Position numbers and translations under genes: made by a program | IMG/VR virus record: IMGVR_UViG_3300031857_000118 | Span: 1 to 64,000 of that record | Reading direction: 5' to 3' (one strand) | From: a virus | DNA length: 64,000 nucleotides | The notes under the pieces: generated by a model | Told to the model about the DNA's origin: nothing | Database searches by the model: none | Seen by the model: the letters and a program-made list of their open reading frames with translations, nothing else | Shown: positions 12,898 through 20,761 of the stretch, piece after piece | Position numbering within the stretch: the first letter of the stretch is position 1 | How the letters are laid out: each line of letters opens with the position of its first letter

Positions 12898-13022
12898 ATC
12901 ATCGTAAAAGAAAACAATCTGAGAATCTTAAAAAGAAGAGGATGCACACCCCTGATCTAAATAGTCTAAGTCGTGCTTGGGCAAGGAGTGCTTGTGCTCA
13001 TAAATACAAGAAAAAAAGTTGA
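12894..13022 (+). CDS. 42-aa basic peptide
   Basis: ATG 12894 overlaps the preceding stop. The product is strongly basic (MNHRKRKQSENLKKKRMHTP, ending CAHKYKKKS) with one histidine/cysteine-containing end. It may bind nucleic acid. There is no recognised family; support comes from the overlap and from filling the gap exactly. Confidence 0.5.
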   Translation: MNHRKRKQSENLKKKRMHTPDLNSLSRAWARSACAHKYKKKS

Positions 13023-13029
13023 TAGTTAA

Positions 13030-14700
13030 ATGGGAAGATACGTTAAAACTAGAATCGTTACTGATGGATTGATTTATCTGAATGATGCTGGAAACTCTAA
13101 GTCATATTCTGGTGTCGGAACAGCAATCAAGAATTTAGTTGGATATGGTGCAACTAATACATCATTTAATCAAACATTTGTATCTTCGGGGACCAAGAGT
13201 CATTTTGTATCAACTGGAGCAACTTCTTATATAAGCAATACAAACGTAAGTGTAAGTGCTTCAACAGGTAGTGGTTTTACTATTTGTATGATGATTAAAC
13301 CACAGATTTTAAATACTGTTGATGGCTGGAATTATTGGCTTGAACAATTAACTTCCAATTCATTAATAGAATTTGGAGTAATTTCAAATGGAAGTTCCAA
13401 TCCATTTTATCCTCTAAATGGGGGTGCAGGAACTGCTGGATGGCAGATAAAAGATAATTTAAAAATAGAAGGACAAAAAGTATTTACTTCAGTTGGTACT
13501 ACTGCTTGGACTGTTCCTGTTGGGGTAACTTCTATCACTGCTGTTTGTGTTGGTGGTGGAGGAGGTGCTGGTGGTGGAAGTTCTTTCTATGAGGGTGCTG
13601 GTGGTGGAGGTGGTGGTCTTTCTTATGGTTCCACTGCTGTAACTCCTGGTGATACTCTTTATATTAGAGTTGGTGCGGGGGGATCGGGTGGTAGATCATA
13701 TAATTATGATAATGCTGGTTCTCAAGGTGGTGCTGGAAATGCAGGAGAATCAAGTTATATAAAAACTGGATCACATTCTGAAACTTCACTTCTTGAAGGT
13801 GGTGGAGGAGGTGGTGGAGGATATGCTGGTTTTCCTGATGCAGTTGGTGGTAGTGGAGGATCTTCTAGTGGAACCATAAGGACTAATGGTGGTTCTGGTG
13901 GTGCTGGTGGTAATGGGAGTAGCCTTCGTGGTGGAGGTGGAGGTGGTGCTGGTGGATATACTGGGAATGGTGGTGCGGGTGGGAGTGGTAGCAATGCTCA
14001 AAATGGATTTGCTGGATCTGGTGGTGGAGGTGGTGGAGGTGGAAATAGTTCTGCTAATCTATTGGAAGAGGTAGTTAATCCTGGTGGTGGAGTTGGAATA
14101 AATGAAGAAGGATCTGGAGGATCTGGGGGGACTGGCAATCAAACATTATTATCTTTAAATTCTGGGTCACCTGGATCTTGGGGAAGTAGGGGAACTGCTT
14201 CAACTGGAGATTCTACTAAACAAACAAGTAGATCTGTCGGAGGTCTTTATGGTGGTGGAGGAGGTTCAAGAACTTCTGCATCAACTTATAGATTTGTTAG
14301 AGATGGAGGAAACGGTGGTCAGGGTGCAGTGAGAATTGTTTGGGGTCCCAATAGATCTTATCCAATCAATAATACAGCAAATCCCATACCAGTAACACAA
14401 TATGTAGAACTTAATGGTGGAGTATATTTTGGTGGAGGAAGTTCAACTGACTGGAATTTTGTTGTTTTTGGAGTAACAACAAACTATTATACTTTTATAT
14501 CTACAAATGGAAGCAATAAAACCTTAGGTTCTTCTAATGATTGGAACACAGCACCAGAAATTAACTTAAGTAAGATTTTTGGAACAGGAACAAGTAACTA
14601 TAGTTGCTTATGGAACAATTGTATGATTTATAATCGTGAATTAACAAATGAAGAAATCCAAATAAACTTTGAAGCATTTAGACGTAAATTTGGAATCTAA
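13030..14700 (+). CDS. fibre/adhesin protein: LamG-like domain interrupted by a glycine-rich module
   Basis: The 556-residue product starts with a concanavalin/LamG-like segment (VTDGLIYLNDAGNSKSYSG, GSGFTICMMIKP, GWNYWLEQ) up to about residue 145. A TTAWTVPVGVTSITAVCVGG entry leads into some 280 residues dominated by glycine, alanine and serine runs. The LamG-like pattern then resumes (YVELNGGVYFGGGSSTDWNF) and ends CLWNNCMIYNRELTNEEIQI. LamG-type folds in phage fibres bind carbohydrate, and polyglycine modules form the receptor-binding tips of some T-even adhesins. Host recognition is inferred. It is isolated from the main fibre locus and followed by an HNH endonuclease gene. Confidence 0.8.
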   Translation: MGRYVKTRIVTDGLIYLNDAGNSKSYSGVGTAIKNLVGYGATNTSFNQTFVSSGTKSHFVSTGATSYISNTNVSVSASTGSGFTICMMIKPQILNTVDGWNYWLEQLTSNSLIEFGVISNGSSNPFYPLNGGAGTAGWQIKDNLKIEGQKVFTSVGTTAWTVPVGVTSITAVCVGGGGGAGGGSSFYEGAGGGGGGLSYGSTAVTPGDTLYIRVGAGGSGGRSYNYDNAGSQGGAGNAGESSYIKTGSHSETSLLEGGGGGGGGYAGFPDAVGGSGGSSSGTIRTNGGSGGAGGNGSSLRGGGGGGAGGYTGNGGAGGSGSNAQNGFAGSGGGGGGGGNSSANLLEEVVNPGGGVGINEEGSGGSGGTGNQTLLSLNSGSPGSWGSRGTASTGDSTKQTSRSVGGLYGGGGGSRTSASTYRFVRDGGNGGQGAVRIVWGPNRSYPINNTANPIPVTQYVELNGGVYFGGGSSTDWNFVVFGVTTNYYTFISTNGSNKTLGSSNDWNTAPEINLSKIFGTGTSNYSCLWNNCMIYNRELTNEEIQINFEAFRRKFGI

Positions 14701-14723
14701 ATATTCATAAGTTGCAAAAACTT

Positions 14724-15092
14724 ATGACTCCTCTTCATTCGTCCAAAGAATACTTGTTTAATCTTTATACAACAAGTTCTGGAGAAGCAAAACGAATATG
14801 GAGGCAACATATTAAAGAACATTGGAATCATAAATGTGCTTATTGTGATTCTGAAGAAAACCTGACCATTGATCATATAGTTCCAAGATCAAAAGGTGGA
14901 ACGGATTTCACAAACAATGTTGTCTGTTGCTGCCATTCCTGCAATCAAGACAAGAAACATACTCCTTGGGAAGATTGGTTTTCCGAACAAGATTTTTTTA
15001 CAGAAGAAAAAAGACGTGCTATACTAAAATGGATGCACAATAAGAAGGAGCAAGTGCTCTATAAATATCCACAAAGACAAAATAAAGTTTAA
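14724..15092 (+). CDS. HNH endonuclease
   Basis: The 122-residue product, from ATG 14724 (MTPLHSSKEYLFNLY), carries a classical HNH motif with two CxxC pairs: CAYC, then LTIDHIVPRSKGG, NVVCCCHSCNQDK, then a WEDWF tail. HNH proteins of this kind nick or cut double-stranded DNA. In phages, free-standing copies act as homing endonucleases that spread themselves and flanking sequence. Its place beside a host-range fibre gene suggests it could drive exchange of that gene. It might instead be a packaging-associated HNH, but no terminase is nearby. Confidence 0.85.
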   Translation: MTPLHSSKEYLFNLYTTSSGEAKRIWRQHIKEHWNHKCAYCDSEENLTIDHIVPRSKGGTDFTNNVVCCCHSCNQDKKHTPWEDWFSEQDFFTEEKRRAILKWMHNKKEQVLYKYPQRQNKV

Positions 15093-15099
15093 AAGTATT

Positions 15100-15348
15100 A
15101 TGAATTTTACAATTTATTCAAAGCAAGGTTGCCCCTATTGTGATAAGGTTAAAATGGTTTTAACTCTTTTGAGTGAAACAAAGAAATACAATGTTATTTC
15201 TTATGAACTTAATACAGATTTCAATAGAGAACAATTTTATGCAGAATTTGGAGAAGGTTCAACTTTTCCTCAAGTTATTCTAAACGATAAACATATTGGT
15301 GGATGTACTGATACAATCACATACTTACAAGAAAATAATATGCTCTGA
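15100..15348 (+). CDS. glutaredoxin-like protein
   Basis: The 82-residue product has the thioredoxin-fold glutaredoxin layout: beta strand MNFTIYSKQG, active site CPYC at residues 11-14, cis-proline segment STFPQVILND and the GGCTD glutathione-binding turn. Glutaredoxins reduce ribonucleotide reductase and other disulphides. In T4-like phages they usually serve deoxynucleotide synthesis, although no reductase gene lies in this window. Confidence 0.92.
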   Translation: MNFTIYSKQGCPYCDKVKMVLTLLSETKKYNVISYELNTDFNREQFYAEFGEGSTFPQVILNDKHIGGCTDTITYLQENNML

Positions 15349-15350
15349 TC

Positions 15351-15536
15351 GTGTCCATAAATAATTCTGAAAATTATAGCATTAATCGTGGTTTTGAGTT
15401 AATGCTTAGAAAAAAAGGAGGAGAGGAAAAAGAAACAAAATTGATACCAAAAACTTTCAATTTTGAAAAAGTATTTTCTCTACTCAAAAGAGAGATATAC
15501 CTCAAAATTGAATTAGATATAATGAAAAAAAAGTAG
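15351..15536 (+). CDS. hypothetical small basic protein
   Basis: A GTG start at 15351, two bases after the glutaredoxin stop, gives 61 residues; an internal ATG at 15402 would give 44. The product is rich in lysine and glutamate (KETKLIPKTFNFEKVFSLLK) and ends IMKKK. CATAAATA near 15355-15362, a late-type box, sits inside the longer version and would favour the internal start. No family is recognised. Confidence 0.45.
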   Translation: MSINNSENYSINRGFELMLRKKGGEEKETKLIPKTFNFEKVFSLLKREIYLKIELDIMKKK

Positions 15537-15553
15537 TCTCTCGGAGAAGATCA

Positions 15554-15790
15554 ATGACAGCAACATATTTAGTGTTTGGTTCTTTTTTAATTGTTTTATT
15601 TTTTATGGTGGGACTTTTTATCGGATGGAGTGCCAGAGAATATATGATGAACTATCAAGAAGGACCAAAACAAATTGCTTATCATCCAGAGTTTTACAAT
15701 AAAAATGGTGAGTTAATTGATCAAGAAATTGTTTCAGTAAGATTTGATCCTGATTATTTTATTGATGAAGATGATAGTGATAATGATTGA
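15554..15790 (+). CDS. 78-aa membrane protein with acidic tail
   Basis: GGAG precedes ATG 15554. One membrane span covers about residues 4-25 (YLVFGSFLIVLFFMVGLFIG), followed by a cytoplasmic-type segment (YHPEFYNKNGELIDQEIVSV) and an acidic end EDDSDND. It resembles a small inner-membrane protein I recall from other cyanophages. Its function is unknown. Confidence 0.65.
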   Translation: MTATYLVFGSFLIVLFFMVGLFIGWSAREYMMNYQEGPKQIAYHPEFYNKNGELIDQEIVSVRFDPDYFIDEDDSDND

Positions 15791-15796
15791 TAAATA
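15789..15796 (+). promoter_or_regulatory. late-type promoter box GATAAATA
   Basis: The box overlaps the preceding stop codon and lies 31 bases before ATG 15828. Confidence 0.45.
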
Positions 15797-15827
15797 AATT
15801 TAATTAATTTAATTCTGCATTAATTTT

Positions 15828-16418
15828 ATGACAATGACAGTAAAAGAAAAAACAACGACTAAAAGAACCACTTCAAAAGCAAAAGAAGTTGTAAATGAAA
15901 ATATAGATCTTCCTGCAAATCCTTTTGCTTTTGAGGTTTTGAATCTTGCAAGTTCCCAGAGAACTAATGCAAAAAAAGTTGAGATTCTTAAAAAATATGA
16001 ACACGATTCATTGAAAGCAATTTTTATTTGGAATTTTGATGAGTCAGTAATTTCACTTTTACCAGAAGGAGAAGTTCCTTTTTTTGGTGATAATACAATG
16101 AAGACAACAACAATGTCTGAAAGAATTGAAGATTCAATTAGGCAAATGTCTGATTCTTCAATTGGAGCAATTGATCAAAAGTATTCCACTCTCAGAAAAG
16201 AATATACATTGCTTTATAATTTTGTAAAGGGTGGAAACGATTCATTAAATGGAATTCGCAGAGAGAGCATTTTTGTTAATTTGTTAGAGGGAATTCATCC
16301 TCTTGAAGCAGAAATTATTTGTCTTTGTAAGGATAAAAAATTACAAACAAAATATAAAATTACCAAAGAGATAGTTTCTGAAGCATATCCAGATATTACT
16401 TGGGGTAATAGAAGTTGA
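15828..16418 (+). CDS. DUF6433-like conserved phage protein
   Basis: After a lysine/threonine-rich N-terminus the 196-residue product has the layout of a conserved phage family that I recall as DUF6433. A segment like SLKAIFIWNFDESVISLLPE comes first, a central helical region next, then RRESIFVNLLEGIHPLEAEI and a closing LCKDKKLQTKYKITKEIV. The function of the family is not known to me. No catalytic motif is visible. The next gene starts within a few bases. Confidence 0.65.
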   Translation: MTMTVKEKTTTKRTTSKAKEVVNENIDLPANPFAFEVLNLASSQRTNAKKVEILKKYEHDSLKAIFIWNFDESVISLLPEGEVPFFGDNTMKTTTMSERIEDSIRQMSDSSIGAIDQKYSTLRKEYTLLYNFVKGGNDSLNGIRRESIFVNLLEGIHPLEAEIICLCKDKKLQTKYKITKEIVSEAYPDITWGNRS

Positions 16419-16420
16419 TT

Positions 16421-16678
16421 ATGGTTTTAATACATAAAAATTGTGATCCATCTGTGGCAAACAATAAATCTTTGCCGAGAAATTCTTACTTGGTTGCATA
16501 TCAAGAAAGTAATGAAAAAAAATATGATATTGTTCAAGCAGGTTCTTTTGTAGAAGTATTTGATAATTACTATGATCAATATGGAAAAGGATGTATTTTA
16601 AATATCAAATGGTCAGAAGGAACAGTAAATCCAAAGTCATATAACTATCAAGTTAAAGATAAAAAATCAAAAAAATAG
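16421..16678 (+). CDS. 85-aa hypothetical protein
   Basis: ATG 16421 (MVLIHKNCDPSVANNKSLPR) is chosen over an upstream TTG at 16415. The product appears beta-rich (NSYLVAYQESNEKKYDIVQA) with a lysine-rich C-terminus. No family is recognised. It closes the late block begun at 15789, and a terminator follows. Confidence 0.65.
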   Translation: MVLIHKNCDPSVANNKSLPRNSYLVAYQESNEKKYDIVQAGSFVEVFDNYYDQYGKGCILNIKWSEGTVNPKSYNYQVKDKKSKK

Positions 16679-16687
16679 TTTGGAATG

Positions 16688-16710
16688 GGGGTTGATACAA
16701 CCCCTTTTTT
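16688..16710 (+). terminator. intrinsic terminator, shared with next promoter
   Basis: GGGGTTG 16688-16694 pairs with CAACCCC 16698-16704 around ATA and is followed by six T. The TTGATA -35 hexamer of the next promoter lies inside this hairpin. Confidence 0.8.
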
Positions 16711-16720
16711 GTGTTAAAAT
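16692..16720 (+). promoter_or_regulatory. sigma70-type promoter embedded in a terminator
   Basis: TTGATA 16692-16697 and TAAAAT 16715-16720 are 17 bases apart, and TGT just before the -10 supplies the extended -10 element. It would drive the operon starting at 16742 (thyX, phoH, nuclease, gp33-like, gp59). Confidence 0.7.
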
Positions 16721-16741
16721 TTTGAGAGAGATTAGTATCTT

Positions 16742-16906
16742 ATGGACAGAGAAAAACTAAAACTAATTGTCCGTAATCTTGAATTGTTGGTTGATTCTCT
16801 AAAGGCAGAAATCTATTCTGATGTCTCTGCTTATAAACCTAAAGAACCAATGGGAAAAAGACCAATTTTAGATTACGACGAAATCTTTGAGGATAATAAT
16901 GACTGA
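16742..16906 (+). CDS. 54-aa hypothetical protein
   Basis: This is the first gene after the 16692 promoter. The product MDREKLKLIVRNLELLVDSL is helical, then acidic (ILDYDEIFEDNND). It overlaps the next gene by eight bases. Size, charge and position resemble small conserved genes upstream of thyX in other cyanophages, but no function is known. Confidence 0.65.
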   Translation: MDREKLKLIVRNLELLVDSLKAEIYSDVSAYKPKEPMGKRPILDYDEIFEDNND

Positions 16907-17072
16907 TACTGGAAGAGCAAAGAAACTTGTAAAACTTCTTGAGAGGTTAATTAATCAAGATCATCTTTATACGGATGATAAAATAAAAGAAATGAAAGCA
17001 CAACTTCGTACTGTAAAAGAAGAAATTGCACAATTAGAAGCAAAAACATCAAAAGGATTTGGAAAGAAATGA
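16899..17072 (+). CDS. 57-aa helical hypothetical protein
   Basis: ATG 16899 (MTDTGRAKKLVKLLERLINQ) is preferred to an upstream TTG at 16887. The sequence is strongly heptad-like (IKEMKAQLRTVKEEIAQLEA), suggesting a short coiled coil that dimerises. It overlaps the thyX start by four bases (ATGA), indicating coupled translation. Confidence 0.65.
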   Translation: MTDTGRAKKLVKLLERLINQDHLYTDDKIKEMKAQLRTVKEEIAQLEAKTSKGFGKK

Positions 17073-17824
17073 AACCAATTAAAGCAAAAGACCTTCTTGA
17101 ATTAGATAAGGAAATGAAAGTTGTGATGCTTAATCAAACACAACTTCCACAAACTCTTGTTTATCAGGGTGGAAAAAATGATTACTCTGAAGAACCTATT
17201 CATACAAAGATTCCACCAAATGAAAAGGACTGTGGTAAATGGGTTATTGAGCAATTACTTGCAAATGAACGTGGGCACTGGGGTCCATTGGAGCATCCTG
17301 CGATTACTTTGGATTGCGTTGGATTTGTTCATAATGTAATGGTTCAGGCACGAACTCATCGTGTTGGTGTGTCTTTTGATGTTCAATCTCAACGTTATAC
17401 TGGTCGTCGTGTATTGAAAGTTGCAAGTGGAGATCTTAAACCAGAAAAGGTGTATTATGTGCGTCCAGAAGGTCTCTACCTTGACCGTAAAGGGCATAAG
17501 TACGAATGGACAAGGGAAGATTATGAAAGGCAGTTAAAGTTCTGTCTGGCAGCATCTGAGAGATATGCAGAAGGTTATAATACTCGTGGTATGGCAGAAG
17601 AACATCTTCGTGATTATCTTCCACAGAATATTCGTCAAAACTTTGTAGTCTCATTCTCACTTCGTGCTGCACTTCACTTTCTTGATCTTCGTGCAAAGTT
17701 GGATGCTCAAGTAGAAATTCAGGCACTTTGTGAGGCAATGGTCCCTATTATTAAAGAATGGGTTCCTGAGATTTTTAGTTATTATGAAGAGAAGCGTCTC
17801 CATAAAGCACGTTTGAGTCCCTGA
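17069..17824 (+). CDS. thyX: flavin-dependent thymidylate synthase
   Basis: The 251-residue product makes dTMP from dUMP using FAD, NADPH and methylenetetrahydrofolate. The ThyX signature appears at residues 95-109 as RTHRVGVSFDVQSQR, a variant of RHRxxSxNxxSxR in which Asp replaces the usual Asn. The C-terminal NFVVSFSLRAALHFLDLR segment is typical. It would use NADPH from the zwf/gnd steps, linking the metabolic cassette to DNA synthesis. Many T4-like cyanophages carry thyX rather than T4 td. Confidence 0.95.
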   Translation: MKPIKAKDLLELDKEMKVVMLNQTQLPQTLVYQGGKNDYSEEPIHTKIPPNEKDCGKWVIEQLLANERGHWGPLEHPAITLDCVGFVHNVMVQARTHRVGVSFDVQSQRYTGRRVLKVASGDLKPEKVYYVRPEGLYLDRKGHKYEWTREDYERQLKFCLAASERYAEGYNTRGMAEEHLRDYLPQNIRQNFVVSFSLRAALHFLDLRAKLDAQVEIQALCEAMVPIIKEWVPEIFSYYEEKRLHKARLSP

Positions 17825-17854
17825 TCTAAATAATCGTACATATTATTTTAACAA

Positions 17855-18097
17855 ATGGCAATATATCCAATTATTCACAAAGAAACTGGTGAAACCAAAG
17901 TGATTGAAATGAGTGTCAATGACATTATGCAATGGTATAAAGACAATCCTCAATGGACAAGAGATTGGTCTCAGGGTTGTGCTTCTCCAGGAGAAGTAGG
18001 TGATTTATTGAGCAAACACGTTAGTAGAAACCCAGGATGGAATGATGTCCTCCGTAAAGTTTCAAAAGTTCCAGGTGCAAATGTAAAACCAATTTAA
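17855..18097 (+). CDS. 80-aa hypothetical protein, FmdB-like without zinc ribbon
   Basis: The product MAIYPIIHKETGETKVIEMS with VNDIMQWYKDNPQWTRDW resembles small phage proteins related to FmdB-type regulators. Those normally start with a zinc ribbon, and no cysteine pair is present here (a single Cys at GCASPG). It sits between thyX and phoH. The family link is tentative. Confidence 0.6.
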   Translation: MAIYPIIHKETGETKVIEMSVNDIMQWYKDNPQWTRDWSQGCASPGEVGDLLSKHVSRNPGWNDVLRKVSKVPGANVKPI

Positions 18098-18099
18098 CT

Positions 18100-18858
18100 A
18101 TGGCAAGAAAAAGAAGAAGCAATGATAATCAACCAATCGGAGTTGGTTATACCTCCAAACAAATGAAGAGGAGAAAACCAATCAGTTCTGACTATCTGAT
18201 TGATGTTGAACCTTTAACAGAGAATCAAAGAAAACTTTTTGAATCATATCAAAACGGAAAACATTTGGTTGCTTATGGTTGTGCTGGTACTGGTAAAACA
18301 TTCATCAGTCTCTACAATGCACTTAAAGATGTATTAGATGAAACTACACCATACGAACAAATTTATGTTGTTCGTTCTCTTGTAGCAACTCGTGAGATTG
18401 GATTTCTTCCAGGGGATCATGACGATAAGTCTGCTCTTTACCAGATTCCTTATAAGAATATGGTAAAGTATATGTTCCAGATGCCAAGTGATGTTGATTT
18501 TGAGATGCTTTATGGTAATCTTAAATCTCAAGAAACTGTAAAGTTTTGGAGTACATCTTTTATTCGTGGCACAACTCTTGACAATTCAGTCATTATTGTT
18601 GATGAATATCAGAATCTTAATTTTCACGAATTGGATTCTATCATTACTCGTGTTGGTGAAAACAGTAGAATTATTTTTTGTGGAGATGCTACTCAATCTG
18701 ATTTGGTTAAAACAAATGAAAGAAATGGCATTAGTGATTTTATGAATATTCTAAGAAAGATGGATTCTTTTGATATTATTGAATTTGGAGTAGATGATAT
18801 TTGTAGATCTGGACTTGTTAAAGAATATATTGTTGCTAAACTTGAAGCAGGTTATTAA
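18100..18858 (+). CDS. phoH: PhoH-family ATPase
   Basis: The 252-residue product has a Walker A motif GCAGTGKT at residues 60-67 and a Walker B segment VIIVDEYQN, with the PhoH-specific IYVVRSLV and GFLPGDHDDK stretches. PhoH proteins are P-loop NTPases related to superfamily I helicases, and RNA-related roles have been proposed. The phage function is unsettled. Its start is two bases after the preceding stop and its stop overlaps the next start by one base. Confidence 0.95.
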   Translation: MARKRRSNDNQPIGVGYTSKQMKRRKPISSDYLIDVEPLTENQRKLFESYQNGKHLVAYGCAGTGKTFISLYNALKDVLDETTPYEQIYVVRSLVATREIGFLPGDHDDKSALYQIPYKNMVKYMFQMPSDVDFEMLYGNLKSQETVKFWSTSFIRGTTLDNSVIIVDEYQNLNFHELDSIITRVGENSRIIFCGDATQSDLVKTNERNGISDFMNILRKMDSFDIIEFGVDDICRSGLVKEYIVAKLEAGY

Positions 18859-19598
18859 TGCCCAATCCTTTAATTGAAAAATATAATGAACTATATGGTT
18901 CAAAGCAAAAGAAAATAGAAAGATTTAAATATGTGAATTTGAATCTCCCTCAATTGGAGAGGGAGACCATTGATGGAGTTCGTTATTATAAGGTTCCAAA
19001 TGAAGACCAGTTAATTAAATTGGTCTCCATTACTTCTGTAACCAGTCATAAGAACCGTCAGTTTTTTGCTGATTGGAGAAAAAAAGTAGGAGAAGAACAA
19101 GCAAATAAAATCACAAAGCAAGCAACCAGTCGTGGGACTGATATGCATACACTTGCTGAAATGTATTTGAAGAATGAAGAGTTTAATTCTGAGGTTCTTC
19201 CAATTTCGCAAATGTTATTTGGAATTGCGAAACCTTATTTGAATAAGATAAATAATATTCACGCACTTGAAAATTCTTTGTATAGCAAAGTTTTAGGTAT
19301 TGCGGGAACTGTTGATTGTATTGCCGAATACAATGGTGAATTAGCAGTTATTGACTTTAAAACTTCTAAGAAACCAAAACCAAGAGATTGGATTGAGCAT
19401 TATTTCGTTCAATGTGCTGCTTATGCTTGCATGTTATATGAAATGACTGGTATAATGGTAAAGAAATTTGTCATCATTATGGCTTGTGAAAATGGAGAAT
19501 GCGAAATTTATGAAGAATACGACAAAGGAAAGTACATCAAGTTACTCACCGAATATATTAGAGAATTTGTTAGAGATAAACTTCAGCAATATGAATGA
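18858..19598 (+). CDS. PD-(D/E)XK nuclease, RecB/Cas4-like
   Basis: The 246-residue product has the PD-(D/E)XK order: a helical histidine-containing segment (GTDMHTLAEMYLKNE), the core AGTVDCIAEYNGELAVIDFKTSKK with acid-acid-lysine spacing, and HYFVQCAAYACMLYEMTG as motif QxxxY. Such single-domain enzymes act as DNA exonucleases or recombination nucleases in many cyanophages. It is embedded in the replication and recombination block next to gp59 and gp32. There is no Cas4 cysteine cluster. Confidence 0.88.
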   Translation: MPNPLIEKYNELYGSKQKKIERFKYVNLNLPQLERETIDGVRYYKVPNEDQLIKLVSITSVTSHKNRQFFADWRKKVGEEQANKITKQATSRGTDMHTLAEMYLKNEEFNSEVLPISQMLFGIAKPYLNKINNIHALENSLYSKVLGIAGTVDCIAEYNGELAVIDFKTSKKPKPRDWIEHYFVQCAAYACMLYEMTGIMVKKFVIIMACENGECEIYEEYDKGKYIKLLTEYIREFVRDKLQQYE

Positions 19599-19845
19599 TA
19601 AACTCAAGGAAGAATTAAATAACAAGTTTCTATGTCCTCAAAAGTTCGCTCAGGATATAGAGAATATTGTCAAAGAATCTAAAATCAATTATATTGATGC
19701 AATCGTCACATATTGTGAAGAAAATAGTATTGAAATTGATACTATATCTAAATTAGTTTCTAAACCATTGAAAGAGAAACTTAAAAATGATGCTATGGAA
19801 TTGAATTTTTTGAAAAAAACTACTCGTGCTAAATTGCCATTGTGA
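19591..19845 (+). CDS. gp33-like late transcription accessory protein
   Basis: ATG 19591 (MNDKLKEELNNKFLCPQKFA) overlaps the nuclease gene end by eight bases; an upstream start at 19468 would lie wholly inside that gene. The 84-residue product is helical, with INYIDAIVTYCEENSIEIDT, KPLKEKLKNDAMELNFL and a hydrophobic LPL end. This resembles cyanophage homologues of T4 gp33, which bridges RNA polymerase to the sliding clamp at late promoters. The adjacent gp59 gene matches the T4 order 59-33. The late ATAAATA boxes in this window would be its targets. Confidence 0.7.
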   Translation: MNDKLKEELNNKFLCPQKFAQDIENIVKESKINYIDAIVTYCEENSIEIDTISKLVSKPLKEKLKNDAMELNFLKKTTRAKLPL

Positions 19846-20432
19846 CTCCTTTTGATGTATATAAAACTTACTTAGCATTCAAAAATCATTTTACAAAAGA
19901 AAATTACGATTACTTTAAATATTGTGGAAAGTCCAGAGCATCTCTGGACTCTTTTCATAAGAGGAAGGATAGGTATTTCTTTGAACGAACTTCCAGACAG
20001 AAAAATGATGATGAAATCAAAGCATATTTTGTAGCAAACTTTGCAGAATGTAATGACACTCAATCTTTATGGATTGGTGAAATCATTGAGAATGGGGAAC
20101 AAGTTTATACAAATTGGTTGAAAAAAACTCAAAGTCTTTTTTACTTATTCAAAACAGAAGCAGAAATCTTTATAAACAAAGATAGTTTTGTGGAATTATT
20201 TGAGATAAAAAACAATCAACATCCAGAAATTCTCAAAAAGTATTTTCAAAAAGCAATCAGTTTGGAGACAATGGTTATATTGGATATGATATTGGGTTAT
20301 GTGAAAAAGTTTGATAAGAAACTAACAGACCCAGTGTGGGAAACCGTCAGTCTGAGAATTCGCAAGTATCAACCTTTTCTAAATATTGATGTAGCAAAGT
20401 ATAAACAAATTGTCAAGGAGATTGTTTTATGA
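19842..20432 (+). CDS. gp59-like loader of replicative helicase
   Basis: The 196-residue product begins at GTG 19842, overlapping the gp33-like gene end by four bases. The N-terminal pattern TPFDVYKTYLAFKNHFTKEN, then YDYFKYCGKSRASLDSFHKR and DRYFFERTSR, is that of T4 gp59. The T4 protein loads the gp41 helicase onto gp32-coated forks and recombination intermediates. Proximity to the gp32 gene supports the call. Confidence 0.88.
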   Translation: MTPFDVYKTYLAFKNHFTKENYDYFKYCGKSRASLDSFHKRKDRYFFERTSRQKNDDEIKAYFVANFAECNDTQSLWIGEIIENGEQVYTNWLKKTQSLFYLFKTEAEIFINKDSFVELFEIKNNQHPEILKKYFQKAISLETMVILDMILGYVKKFDKKLTDPVWETVSLRIRKYQPFLNIDVAKYKQIVKEIVL

Positions 20433-20761
20433 GTGGATTTTTTGATTCAGAACAGGTCAGAGAATCTTTGTTTGAACTTGATGAACTTCAACACAAACTT
20501 TTTAGTGAATTATTTGAAATTCCTTTTTCCGATTCGGATAAAAAAAAGGACCTTCTAGAAACAATGAAGAATTTTTTAGAAAAACAAAAAGTCTTTATTT
20601 TTAGATTATCCCTATCTAATGACCCAGAAGCAATAGAAATGAAGAATCGAATTCTTGATTCTGCTTTATTATTTGGATTAGAACCAGGAGACAATATCAA
20701 TACATTCTTTGCGAAAATGGAAGAGTCGATTGAAAACCTAGAAAAGACCCTTGACGACTGA
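20429..20761 (+). CDS. DUF1825-like protein (cyanobacterial type)
   Basis: The 110-residue helical product starts MSGFFDSEQVRESLFELDEL and contains KKKDLLETMKNFLEKQKVFI with RLSLSNDPEAIEMKN. This order is like the DUF1825 proteins conserved in cyanobacteria (GFFDS near the N-terminus, then a helical middle). The function is unknown to me. It sits between gp59 and gp32 and overlaps gp59 by four bases. The -35 box of the gp32 promoter lies in its last codons. Confidence 0.7.
   Translation: MSGFFDSEQVRESLFELDELQHKLFSELFEIPFSDSDKKKDLLETMKNFLEKQKVFIFRLSLSNDPEAIEMKNRILDSALLFGLEPGDNINTFFAKMEESIENLEKTLDD

Noticed and set aside
13755-14074. Proline-rich or valine-rich frames opposite the glycine-rich fibre gene
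   Set aside because: They mirror glycine codons of the real gene and have no start signal or context.
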